A stretch of DNA of 64,000 bases from Pseudobdellovibrionaceae bacterium (GTDB taxonomy: Bacteria > Bdellovibrionota > Bdellovibrionia > Bdellovibrionales > Bdellovibrionaceae), in NCBI GenBank assembly GCA_947449255.1, contig CANFQX010000008.1, positions 59,820-123,819 of the forward strand, read 5' to 3'. Of this stretch, positions 32,366 to 41,922 are shown in pieces. Positions within the stretch are counted from its first letter, which is position 1, and every line of letters starts with the position of its first letter. The notes under the pieces were generated by a model that saw nothing but the letters and a program-made list of their open reading frames with translations, ran no database searches and was not told the origin of the DNA. The translations under genes and the position numbers were made by a program.

Positions 32366-33367
32366 ATGAAAAATATTAAGAACCTTATCTTTGTTGTGCT
32401 TCTGGGGTTTCTATTTGTAGAGGTTCTTATTGTATTTCCTTCCAAATTGGAGATTGAGGACGATAAAAGTCTTCGATCAAGAGTTGCGAAACAGGAAGAG
32501 AAAATAAAAAATAAAAAGCTTTTTGATGATGATGCTTCCAAACTCTCTGATCAGCGCATGGGTGGAGTTCATTTGGTGGAAAGTCAGCAAGGACTTCGCG
32601 ATTGGGAACTTTTTGCGAAATCAGCGGAGGGTAGTCAAGCCTCAGGCACGTGGAAACTGCATCAAGTGCGTGTTCTTTTTTATAATAAAGATAAGGTCGA
32701 GTTCACTGTCGTCGGTGATCATGGCAGTATCGATGCTAAATCTAAAGATTTAAGTATTCTTGGCAATGTTTCGACTCAATCAGAGAATGGTTATATCTTT
32801 CAAACATCATCCATTTTTTATTCTTCCCAGAAAAGAGAAATATTAAGTCCAAGTCTAGTGACCATGACTTCTCCTAAAGATGTTTCTGGTGAGAGCCTGA
32901 TCTTAAAGGGGCGTAAAATGCTTGTCTTGGTGGACCAGTCAAAGATGTTCATCAATGCAGATGTTGCGGCACGCAAGTTGATGAAGAATGGGCTGGCCTT
33001 TGATGTCGCGGCCAGCAGTGCTGAATTTAGCGGAAAAAATAAAGAGGCTAAATTTAGTGGAAAAGTAGTTATTGGCTATGATAAAATGCAGTTGGAGGGG
33101 CCAACTGCTGCATTTCTTTTTGATGGAGATGCGGATAAGCTAAGCTCCGTGCTTGTTGATGGTGGTGTTAAGGTCACGGGAGCTGATAAATCGGCTGTTT
33201 CAAAGAGCGTGACTCTGGATTTGTTGGCTAATAAATATATTTTTCGTGGGAGCCCCAAAGTCACCCAAAACGAAGACGAGCTCACTGGTGAAGAAATTAT
33301 TTTTCTTGAAGGTGGAAAAAAAGTGAGAATAGAGAAAGCTCGCGCAAAGTTGGAGAACAGAAAATAA
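32366..33367 (+). CDS. LptC domain fused to LptA/OstA-like domain
   Basis: N-terminal TM, LptC-like [25 protein letters not shown]-terminal OstA-like [21 protein letters not shown]...[25 protein letters not shown]; precedes lptB. Confidence 0.8.
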   Translation: MKNIKNLIFVVLLGFLFVEVLIVFPSKLEIEDDKSLRSRVAKQEEKIKNKKLFDDDASKLSDQRMGGVHLVESQQGLRDWELFAKSAEGSQASGTWKLHQVRVLFYNKDKVEFTVVGDHGSIDAKSKDLSILGNVSTQSENGYIFQTSSIFYSSQKREILSPSLVTMTSPKDVSGESLILKGRKMLVLVDQSKMFINADVAARKLMKNGLAFDVAASSAEFSGKNKEAKFSGKVVIGYDKMQLEGPTAAFLFDGDADKLSSVLVDGGVKVTGADKSAVSKSVTLDLLANKYIFRGSPKVTQNEDELTGEEIIFLEGGKKVRIEKARAKLENRK

Positions 33368-34089
33368 TGAGTTTATTGATTATTAAAGATATTTCAAAAG
33401 CTTTTAAAAAACGCAAGGTCGTTGATGGTGTTTCCTTCTCTGTTGAGTCTGGACAAGTTGTGGGGCTCTTGGGGCCAAATGGAGCTGGCAAAACAACTTC
33501 ATTCTATATGGTCGTGGGAATTATCCAGCCGGACCATGGAAGTATTGTGCTGGATGAAGAAGAAATCACAGATTTGCCGATGTATAAGAGAGCTCGTGTT
33601 GGATTAAGTTACTTGGCTCAGGAACCAAGTATCTTTAGGAAATTGACTGTCGAAGAAAATATCACAGTGGCCCTTGAGGCGCATGGATATCACGGAATTG
33701 AAGCCTCAGAAAAGTTGGAGCAATTGATTGCTAATTTTAGGGTTGATCATATTAGAGACAGTTACGGCTTTTCACTGTCTGGAGGCGAACGTCGTCGGGT
33801 TGAGATCGCTCGAGCCTTGGCAGGGGATCCGAAGTTTTTATTGTTGGATGAACCTTTTGCTGGGATTGATCCCATAGCTGTAGCAGATATTCAGAATATT
33901 ATCAGAGATCTTAAGGCCAAAGGTATAGGAGTTTTGATCACTGATCATAACGTGCGTGAGACTTTGGGTATTTGTGATTATGCTTACATATTGAAGGATG
34001 GGAAAATTCAAGTTGGCGGAAGTTCAGATGACATTACCTCCTCTGATATCGCTCGCAAGTTTTATCTCGGCGAGAATTTTAAGCTTTGA
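33367..34089 (+). CDS. lptB: LPS export ABC transporter ATPase
   Basis: [51 protein letters not shown]. Confidence 0.96.
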   Translation: MSLLIIKDISKAFKKRKVVDGVSFSVESGQVVGLLGPNGAGKTTSFYMVVGIIQPDHGSIVLDEEEITDLPMYKRARVGLSYLAQEPSIFRKLTVEENITVALEAHGYHGIEASEKLEQLIANFRVDHIRDSYGFSLSGGERRRVEIARALAGDPKFLLLDEPFAGIDPIAVADIQNIIRDLKAKGIGVLITDHNVRETLGICDYAYILKDGKIQVGGSSDDITSSDIARKFYLGENFKL

Positions 34090-34137
34090 ACTTTCAAAGA
34101 ATATTTTGCTAATTAGTTAGTAAAGAAAGGCAATTCA

Positions 34138-35577
34138 ATGGCTCTTAGACAGACCATGAACCTAAGCCAGGGTCTGGTGATAACTCCCCAGTTGCAACAA
34201 GCCATCAAGCTTTTGCAAATGTCACGTATGGAGTTAGAATCAGCAGTTCGTTCAGAGCTGGAGGAAAACCCTATTCTTGATGAAGCCGAGTCTTTAAAAG
34301 AAGATGATATTTTAAGAACCAAAGAAGCTGCCGCAGAGATCGATGCGGGTTCGGTAGAAACGGCCAACGATCAAGTGTCACAAGATCCTCAAAAACAAGA
34401 TGAATTTGAGTGGGAATCCTATATTGAAGCCAATCAGAAACCGCCGCAATCTGGCATGGCGGGTTCTGAAGAAATCATGAATTATGAAAACGTCATCACA
34501 GCGGCTCAAACCCTGCATGATCACCTTTATTGGCAAGTGAAAATGAACGGCTTTTCCGAAGAAGAAGAGCAGGCTGCGGACGCACTTATCGGTTCTATTG
34601 ATGACGATGGTTACTTAAAAATTCCCCTTGAACAAATTGCTGAAGAAGAAAAAGTTGATGTTGAACTTTTAAAAGACACTCTGACTTTAATTCATGAATT
34701 TGACCCGCCGGGTGTAGGCGCACGTGATTTGAAAGAGTGCTTGTTGATTCAAGCAAAATTGCTGCAAGAAGACACTCACGATTTAGTTTATTTGATCAAT
34801 AATCATTTGAAAGACCTTGAAAAGAAAAATTACGACGCCATTGCCAAGGCCATGAATCAAGAAGTTTTAGATATTATTGATATGTGCAAAATTATCTATG
34901 CCATGGATCCAAAACCGGGGCGTGCTTATGTGACTACTGAAACCCATTATGTCACCCCTGATGTTTACGTCTATAAGGTTGGCGATGATTATGTGGTGTC
35001 TTTAAATGAAGAGGGTTTGCCAAGATTAAAAATTTCCAACTTCTATAAAAATATGATGAAGGGTGGGAAAACCAACGGCGATAAAACGCAAGAGTACATT
35101 CAGGAAAAGCTGCGCTCTGCGGTTTGGCTAATAAAATCTATTCATCAAAGGCAACGAACTATATTCAAAGTTGCAGATTCTATTGTTAAGCATCAACGAG
35201 AGTTTTTTGAGAAGGGTTCAGAGTATTTAAAGCCGATGATTTTGAGAGATATCGCCAATGACATTGGGATGCATGAATCCACGGTTTCTCGGGTGACGAC
35301 TTCAAAATATGTTCATACGCCGCAAGGAATTTACGAGCTTAAATATTTCTTTAATTCCGGGATTTCTTCTGGGGATGGGGATTCTTTGGCCAGTGAATCG
35401 GTCAAGGTGAAGATCAGAGACCTGGTTGCTAAAGAAAGTGTTAAAAATCCACTTTCTGATCAGAAGCTTGTGGATTTATTGAAGGCCGATGGAATTCAAA
35501 TTGCGCGCAGGACGGTTGCGAAATACCGGGACGTTTTGAAGATATTGCCTTCGTCGCAGCGGAAGAAGTATTTTTAG
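34138..35577 (+). CDS. rpoN: RNA polymerase sigma-54 factor
   Basis: LVITPQLQQAIKLLQMSRMEL, ELEENPILDE, RpoN box ARRTVAKYRD. Confidence 0.97.
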   Translation: MALRQTMNLSQGLVITPQLQQAIKLLQMSRMELESAVRSELEENPILDEAESLKEDDILRTKEAAAEIDAGSVETANDQVSQDPQKQDEFEWESYIEANQKPPQSGMAGSEEIMNYENVITAAQTLHDHLYWQVKMNGFSEEEEQAADALIGSIDDDGYLKIPLEQIAEEEKVDVELLKDTLTLIHEFDPPGVGARDLKECLLIQAKLLQEDTHDLVYLINNHLKDLEKKNYDAIAKAMNQEVLDIIDMCKIIYAMDPKPGRAYVTTETHYVTPDVYVYKVGDDYVVSLNEEGLPRLKISNFYKNMMKGGKTNGDKTQEYIQEKLRSAVWLIKSIHQRQRTIFKVADSIVKHQREFFEKGSEYLKPMILRDIANDIGMHESTVSRVTTSKYVHTPQGIYELKYFFNSGISSGDGDSLASESVKVKIRDLVAKESVKNPLSDQKLVDLLKADGIQIARRTVAKYRDVLKILPSSQRKKYF

Positions 35578-35673
35578 AAAATATAAATATTTGATCAAAG
35601 CGCACCCACGAAATCCGTTTTTTTGTTAGAAATACAATTTGCATCATATTGAGATCTTTTTTAATTTTTACAG

Positions 35674-35702
35674 AAGCTAGGCGTAGGTCTAGCTTTTTTT
35701 TA
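35674..35702 (+). terminator. Rho-independent terminator downstream of rpoN
   Basis: AAGCTAG-GCGTAGGT-CTAGCTT followed by T-tract. Confidence 0.75.
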
Positions 35703-35860
35703 ATTTTTAAACTCCACAGAAACATGCACTTGCATAATTTTGTATTGAATAGATCCTAGACAGTTTCATTATGACACATTTTTACGGCCTGGGGTGGCTT
35801 CAAGAAATTCGGAATTCTTCCGATAAGTCAGTGAAGTACTTTTTAGATCGAGGAGGATTT

Positions 35861-38800
35861 GTGTTGCAAATGATCACGGGATTTTCTTTTAATAAATTTA
35901 GAAAATTTCCTGAAATTATTCTTAGCCCTATGGCGCGGATTTGGATTTTTGCAAAACAATTTCTTGGAAACCGCTTCGTCTCGAAAAGTGCATTTCTGCT
36001 TGGATTTTTCGGATTCACTTCGTTTGCTCTCTTAGGATGTTTACCCCAAGAAAATTTAATGGACCCATCGACACTTGCAGGAATCATCGCCAATGCAGGG
36101 GCTGCAAAGGATTTTAAGGGGTTGCTGTCAGCACAAACTCAGAGTGCAACCAAGGTGCAGTTGACCTGGACGAGTTCGACTGATTCCAATATTGTGGGCT
36201 ATGCAATTTATGATACGACAATCACCTTTGAACCCAAGTTAATTAAGACGATCACGGCCCCAGCTTCTGAGACCTCTGTGACGGGTTTAAAGGCTGGAAC
36301 TTTTTATTCATTTCGTGTTCGCGCCTATGATGCGAAAATGAAAGATGATGGCAACGTGATCGATGTTGGGGCTATCACTTATGGCGGAATCATTTCCGCT
36401 GATGTGAAAAGTTCGACCACAGCGCTTTTGACTTTCAGTGATGGCAGCAATGCCGATAAGATCATGATTTATTGTAAAGTTGGAATCGCAGCCTTTAAGG
36501 AAGAATTGATTGCTGTTTTTACTGACACGAGTCTAACGCAAGGAACGATCACCAATTTGACAGCGGGACAAAACTACACTTGTCGTGCCGTTTTAAGCAT
36601 TGGCGGCGTTGAAGATAATAATTTGGAAACAGTAAGCTTTATTCCGCTAGGTCAGGCGACACAGATTGCATTTATATCTCAACCTTCCAGTGGCTCTGCC
36701 GGAGTCGTTTTACCGGTTCAACCTGTTGTGCAGATTTTAGATAGTTCTGGAAATGTATTGGTAGCGGGGCCTGATTCTTCAGCTCAGGTGACTTTAACTT
36801 TAGCCATTGATTCACCCACAGGTGGAGCGGTGGTAGGTTCAGCGACGGTCAGTGCCGTCAAAGGTGTTGCAACTTTCAGTGGACTCAGTTTTCAGGAAGC
36901 AGGATCAAAAGTTTTAACGGCGACTAAGTCAGACACTTCAGCACAGACCAATGGGTCAGGGCCTTTAGTAAAAAATTCGGACAGCTTTGCAATCGCTCCA
37001 GGCGCTATCAGCGCTGTTAAATCATGGATTGCAATTTCACCAGCCGTGCCACCAGGTAATGCTTTACTTGCCGATGGCAATGCGACCTACACTGTGAATA
37101 TTGCCCTGAAAGATCAATACGGAAATGCAGTTCCAGGAGTTAAGCCGCAATTTGTTTCTTCAATTTCTGGCGATAATTTAAGTCAACCCGTGGACAACAC
37201 GGATGCCCTTGGACTAGCGTCAGGCTCAATCAGTTCAACGATTGCAGATGAAGTGACTCCGTATCGCGAATTATCTGTTTCTTCACCATCAGGTCTATCG
37301 ACTGTGAAAACATTTGCGCCCTTTGTTGCAGGGGCTGCTACAAAGTTGGTCTTTGCCGTTCAACCAGTAAATTCTCCAGCGGGGACTCGGGGAGTTCCCA
37401 CATTGCAAGTGGCGGTGGTGGACACCAATGGAAATATTGTCAGATCAGGGACCGCGGCAACGTCAATGGTAAATTTGACAATTTCAAACAATGTGAATGG
37501 AGCTATTTTAACTGGAACTGCTTCCGCACAAGCTGTGAATGGTTTGGCGACTTTTGGTGATCTGGGGATCGACAAATCAGGCACTGGCTATAAGTTGCAA
37601 GCCAGCAGCGGAAATTTTATTGCAGCCTACAGCAACACCTTTAATGTCACTTCGGGAACGCCAGTTAAAATTGCTATGACCAGCTTGGCGAGCTCCGTGA
37701 CCTCTGGAAGTTGCAGTCGTGCGATCACCTTGCAATTGCAAGATGGTGGTAATAACTCAGCAAACGCAGTTCAAAATACAAGTCTGATTGTGAGTGGCCT
37801 GGGCAGTGCCTCTTTATTTTTAAGCAGTGCTTGCAGTGGCACGGCGCTGACCTCCACGATTGTTTTTACTGCAGGGGCTAGCACGAAGACTGTATATTTG
37901 AAAGACTCAGCCGGGGAAGCCCTGACCATTTCAGTGCGAGATTCATCTAATGTTTTGCGCACGGGCACACTTGCAATGAATGTGAATCCAAATAAAATTT
38001 CAGTTGCGGCAGTGATGCCAGCACCCGCTGTCGCGGGGACGGCGATGTCGGTTATTTCAGGGGCTTGTTCGCCCGCCATGACAGTGACACCAACTGGGGA
38101 TAATGGAAACGCCAGCCCCTTGTTTGCTTTAACGCCTGTTGCACTAACGGGTTTAAATACCAGCAGCGCCTTGTTGTACGCCGATGCGGCTTGTACAGTT
38201 TTGTTAGATCCTTTGAACTTTAACCTTCCGATCACTTCGGGGACCAGCAGCAACACGATCGCCTTGTATTTAAAAGATCCCAAAGCAGAACTTTTTTATT
38301 TGAATATCACGGATCCCGCGTCGGTGATGACAACCACTTCAAGCAATCAGCTGGTGACGATCCTGCCTTCAAATATCACCTTCAGTGGACCGTCTAGTGT
38401 GATCGCCGGAAAATGTTCAACAGTATTTACGGTGACTCTTAAAGATGCTCAGGGAAATAGCGTTTCTGCCATTGCCGCAACCATTTTAAAAATCAATGGT
38501 TTGACGGGCAGCACGACCGGTGGATTTTATGCCAGCCCCTCTTGCACGGGCACGAAGTTGACGTCTGAAATCACGGTGCCGCAAAATGTATCCACACTTT
38601 CCATTTATTTTTCTGACACCAAGGCTGAAGCCTTGCATGTGTTCTTAAGTGACAAGGCTTTGCAGATGGCCCCATCCGACACCTTGGCTATTGGAATATC
38701 ACCAGCGGGATTTCAAATCACCGGTCCTTCACAAACAAATTCAAACACCACAGCCTGTGCGGGACCCTTTTTGGTGAACACGATGGATGGAGCAAGTCCT

Positions 38801-41800
38801 GCGAATGTGACAGCAGCCATTGCACCCATTCAAATGAACATCGCCCTTTCAGGATATCCCACTGGTTTTGCTGATGCCGGTGCATTTTTTAGTGACAGTG
38901 CTTGTTCGAATCAAATCACCAGTGTGAGTTTCGCTGAAGGAGTGAGCGCTCAGCAATTTTATTTTCAAGGTCAATATCCCGCGACCAGCATCACTTTTAC
39001 GGGAACCGATGCAGCCAATATTTTGTCTTACGCCACCTTTGGTTGGGCTGTAAAGGCTTACCGGGGTTGGATCGGGACGGCTGGAAGCTTAATCGATTCT
39101 TTGGGTAATATGTTGTGGTTTAGATCGGGAGTTGCACCGGTTTCGGCGCGAATGGATGCGCCATCGAGTGTGCGGACTTTGCATTTTGATTCGACGAAGA
39201 CCTTTTTGTATGTGGTCGATCAACAGCTTCATCGTGTTTTGAAATATGATTATGTGAATAAAAAATATATTGGTTGGATCGGTGGCTTTTCAAATCCAAA
39301 TAATGCAACGGCCTTGATTCGCGGAAGCAATCAATCAATAAGTTATCCTGATTTGCCCTCATCCGCAGCTTGCGTGTCGACAACCAGTGGTGCGACGACA
39401 CCGGGTTGGTGTCTTGGCGGACAGTCTTATGCCAATGGCAATTCAACAGCCGGAGCAATGTATAACCCTATCAGTTTGACTGATGACGGCACTTATATTT
39501 ATGTGACTCAAACAAGTGCTCATACAGTCGTGCGGTACTATGCTTCTTCGGGACAGTTTGCTGGTTGGATTGGTGGAGTTTCGGTAACACCAACGGGTTC
39601 TGCCGCGGGTGGGCCAGGGACTTGCGCTTCAGTTGTTACAGGACAAACAACATCCGTGACTCCAGGTTGGTGCATGGGTGGAACCAATATGCTTAATGCA
39701 AGTGCATCAGGTTCATGGGGATATGGCAATGGTGCCTTTGCTAATCCCAATGCGATCACTTCTGATGGAACTTATATTTACGTTGCAAACAGTGGAGCGA
39801 TATTGCGATACACCGCAGCTTCAGGTGCCTTTGCTGGATGGATTGGCAAGACCTACAACACAACACCGACAAGCGGTGCTGCTGGTTGTACGACTTTAGC
39901 AAACGGAAGCACAACGCCTGGTTGGTGCTTTGGTGGAAGTTATTACGTTTATAATCCGCGCAGTTTAGCAGGGACACCATCATTAGCAGGTGGTGTTAAT
40001 AACCCCACAGCTTTGTATATAAAAGATGGAATTCTGTATTCTGTTTCACAGGATAGCGGCAGCACAATTGCGACCTATGATGTGAACACGGGTGAATTTA
40101 AAAAAATTCTGACTGGCCTTTCTTCGAACTGGTTGGGTGCCCAGCAAATCACTTATGACAGCAACACCAATTATTTCTATGTGGCAGATTCAAGTCGTGT
40201 CATCGCCATTGATAGCACAGGTATGGTGATTGGCTGGCTTGGAAAAGTGAATAACAATTCATCCCTTTCGAATTCGCTTGGGAATTTAAATGATTGCTCA
40301 CTGTTAGCTATTAATGCAAACACCCCAGGTTGGTGTCTGGGAGGCAGTGCTCGTTCAGGCATGGATGAAAAAGCTTTTGCCCAGGCCTATGCCATTGAAA
40401 ATGATGGACAGGGGAATATCCTTGTTGGGCAATATAACAATCCATCGATTAAGAAATTCAATTCATCGACGGGGGAGTATCTGGGAACCCTGGTGTATTC
40501 AAGTGTAGCTCCGACCTCTTGGAGCACGAACGCCAATTTGATGGCTGAATACTATGGCTTCGGGGACGGAGATTTTTGGCAACCTACGGGAAGTTATAGT
40601 GACGGGACTTACCTTTATGTTGCTGACAGCTACAATGGTCGAATCAAAAAAATCAATCTTTCCACAGGTAAAACAATCGGTTGGGTTGGGGCCGTTACAT
40701 CGACTCCGACAGGCGGAACTTCGACAAGCTGTTTGACTGCAAATCCCATGTCACCTTCACCGGGTTGGTGTTTAGGGGCGACACCCAATCCTTGGTATCC
40801 CGTTGGCAACTTTACTGGTTCGAGCGTATTGAATTCACTGTTTTATCTTCCGATGGGCATTACTGGTGATGGGACCTATATCTATGTCGTGGATCAGGGC
40901 TTAAGTCGGATAATGAAACTGAATGCTTCAACGGGAGCTTTTGTCGGTTGGATCGGAAGTATTGGAACATCCCCCACTGGTGGCGATACGGGCTGCAATG
41001 GTGCCACGGTTGGTACATTCACACCGGGATGGTGCACTGGGGGATATCCTGCTGCGGGAACCGGGAATGGGATGTTGGCTAATCCAAGTGGAATTACTTA
41101 TGTTCCATCCTCAGGCAAACTGTATGTTGTAGACAACAATAATCATCGCATTTCATCTTACAATGCAACCACCGGAGCTTTTACAGGTTGGATTGGCCGA
41201 ACGAGTGTTGCACCCAGTGGTGGTTGCACAGTGGCCCTCAATGCCAGCAATTATAATGTTTCAACCAGCGGTTGGTGCATGGGGGGAACTTCGCAAGCGA
41301 CTCCCCAAGGTGACAAAGGTGGTGGCTTTTATTTCTGGCCAGGAAATACCACGATGAATGGCATAACAACTGACGGCACCAATTTGTATGTCGCGAATTT
41401 TTATAACTACCGCATTGATAAAATCAGTTTGAACGGAGTTTGGCTAGGAGCCGCTTACACGCGATGGGACCTTTACACCCTGCCTTGGGATACCAATACG
41501 ACGACTGTCTCTAGCTGGGGAACAGGAACTGGTAACGCCAATTTTTACCCGACTGGACTTTGGACCGATGGAACCAATATCTATGGAAACGTAAATACAG
41601 GTCAGGTTGTTTGGAAAATGAGCATGGCAACAGGAAAAATGCTGGGTTGGCAGGGTGGGATTTTGCCAGGGGGATATCCTTCAGCGGGGGATACTGGTTG
41701 CGCAGGTGCCACAACCAATACACCTGGTTGGTGTCAAGGGGGCTCGACCAATCCCGGATATAAGTTGGGACAATTTTCAACATCTCATCATATGTCTGGT

Positions 41801-41863
41801 GATAGTAATTTTATTTATGTCACCGACCGTGACACCAACCGGGTGACACGACTACCTAAGTGA
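35861..41863 (+). CDS. Giant lipoprotein: FnIII, Big/invasin-like repeats, C-terminal NHL-type propeller repeats
   Basis: Lipobox FALLGC; repeated DGTYIYV...GWIG motifs; start reassigned because AGGAGG (35851-35856) precedes in-frame GTG 35861/TTG 35864. Confidence 0.8.
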   Translation: MLQMITGFSFNKFRKFPEIILSPMARIWIFAKQFLGNRFVSKSAFLLGFFGFTSFALLGCLPQENLMDPSTLAGIIANAGAAKDFKGLLSAQTQSATKVQLTWTSSTDSNIVGYAIYDTTITFEPKLIKTITAPASETSVTGLKAGTFYSFRVRAYDAKMKDDGNVIDVGAITYGGIISADVKSSTTALLTFSDGSNADKIMIYCKVGIAAFKEELIAVFTDTSLTQGTITNLTAGQNYTCRAVLSIGGVEDNNLETVSFIPLGQATQIAFISQPSSGSAGVVLPVQPVVQILDSSGNVLVAGPDSSAQVTLTLAIDSPTGGAVVGSATVSAVKGVATFSGLSFQEAGSKVLTATKSDTSAQTNGSGPLVKNSDSFAIAPGAISAVKSWIAISPAVPPGNALLADGNATYTVNIALKDQYGNAVPGVKPQFVSSISGDNLSQPVDNTDALGLASGSISSTIADEVTPYRELSVSSPSGLSTVKTFAPFVAGAATKLVFAVQPVNSPAGTRGVPTLQVAVVDTNGNIVRSGTAATSMVNLTISNNVNGAILTGTASAQAVNGLATFGDLGIDKSGTGYKLQASSGNFIAAYSNTFNVTSGTPVKIAMTSLASSVTSGSCSRAITLQLQDGGNNSANAVQNTSLIVSGLGSASLFLSSACSGTALTSTIVFTAGASTKTVYLKDSAGEALTISVRDSSNVLRTGTLAMNVNPNKISVAAVMPAPAVAGTAMSVISGACSPAMTVTPTGDNGNASPLFALTPVALTGLNTSSALLYADAACTVLLDPLNFNLPITSGTSSNTIALYLKDPKAELFYLNITDPASVMTTTSSNQLVTILPSNITFSGPSSVIAGKCSTVFTVTLKDAQGNSVSAIAATILKINGLTGSTTGGFYASPSCTGTKLTSEITVPQNVSTLSIYFSDTKAEALHVFLSDKALQMAPSDTLAIGISPAGFQITGPSQTNSNTTACAGPFLVNTMDGASPANVTAAIAPIQMNIALSGYPTGFADAGAFFSDSACSNQITSVSFAEGVSAQQFYFQGQYPATSITFTGTDAANILSYATFGWAVKAYRGWIGTAGSLIDSLGNMLWFRSGVAPVSARMDAPSSVRTLHFDSTKTFLYVVDQQLHRVLKYDYVNKKYIGWIGGFSNPNNATALIRGSNQSISYPDLPSSAACVSTTSGATTPGWCLGGQSYANGNSTAGAMYNPISLTDDGTYIYVTQTSAHTVVRYYASSGQFAGWIGGVSVTPTGSAAGGPGTCASVVTGQTTSVTPGWCMGGTNMLNASASGSWGYGNGAFANPNAITSDGTYIYVANSGAILRYTAASGAFAGWIGKTYNTTPTSGAAGCTTLANGSTTPGWCFGGSYYVYNPRSLAGTPSLAGGVNNPTALYIKDGILYSVSQDSGSTIATYDVNTGEFKKILTGLSSNWLGAQQITYDSNTNYFYVADSSRVIAIDSTGMVIGWLGKVNNNSSLSNSLGNLNDCSLLAINANTPGWCLGGSARSGMDEKAFAQAYAIENDGQGNILVGQYNNPSIKKFNSSTGEYLGTLVYSSVAPTSWSTNANLMAEYYGFGDGDFWQPTGSYSDGTYLYVADSYNGRIKKINLSTGKTIGWVGAVTSTPTGGTSTSCLTANPMSPSPGWCLGATPNPWYPVGNFTGSSVLNSLFYLPMGITGDGTYIYVVDQGLSRIMKLNASTGAFVGWIGSIGTSPTGGDTGCNGATVGTFTPGWCTGGYPAAGTGNGMLANPSGITYVPSSGKLYVVDNNNHRISSYNATTGAFTGWIGRTSVAPSGGCTVALNASNYNVSTSGWCMGGTSQATPQGDKGGGFYFWPGNTTMNGITTDGTNLYVANFYNYRIDKISLNGVWLGAAYTRWDLYTLPWDTNTTTVSSWGTGTGNANFYPTGLWTDGTNIYGNVNTGQVVWKMSMATGKMLGWQGGILPGGYPSAGDTGCAGATTNTPGWCQGGSTNPGYKLGQFSTSHHMSGDSNFIYVTDRDTNRVTRLPK
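39263..41860 (+). repeat. Eight NHL-like blades each with GW(I/V/L/Q)G...C...(T/S)(P/S)GWCxG(G/A) motif
   Basis: Motif counted directly in the translation: GWCLGG, GWCMGG, GWCFGG, GWCLGG, GWCLGA, GWCTGG, GWCMGG, GWCQGG. Confidence 0.85.
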
Positions 41864-41922
41864 TAGGAGCAAATTTGGACCGTTATTGAACGACTGTTGA
41901 ACTGTTATTGAATTGGGGCTGA

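Noticed and set aside
37771-38283. 170-aa antisense ORF inside the first giant lipoprotein
   Set aside because: Explained by repeat-rich codon composition on the + strand
41881-41915. Short direct repeats (GTTATTGAA...) between two giant lipoprotein genes
   Set aside because: Only two ~9-nt copies, too short to support a repeat element or CRISPR
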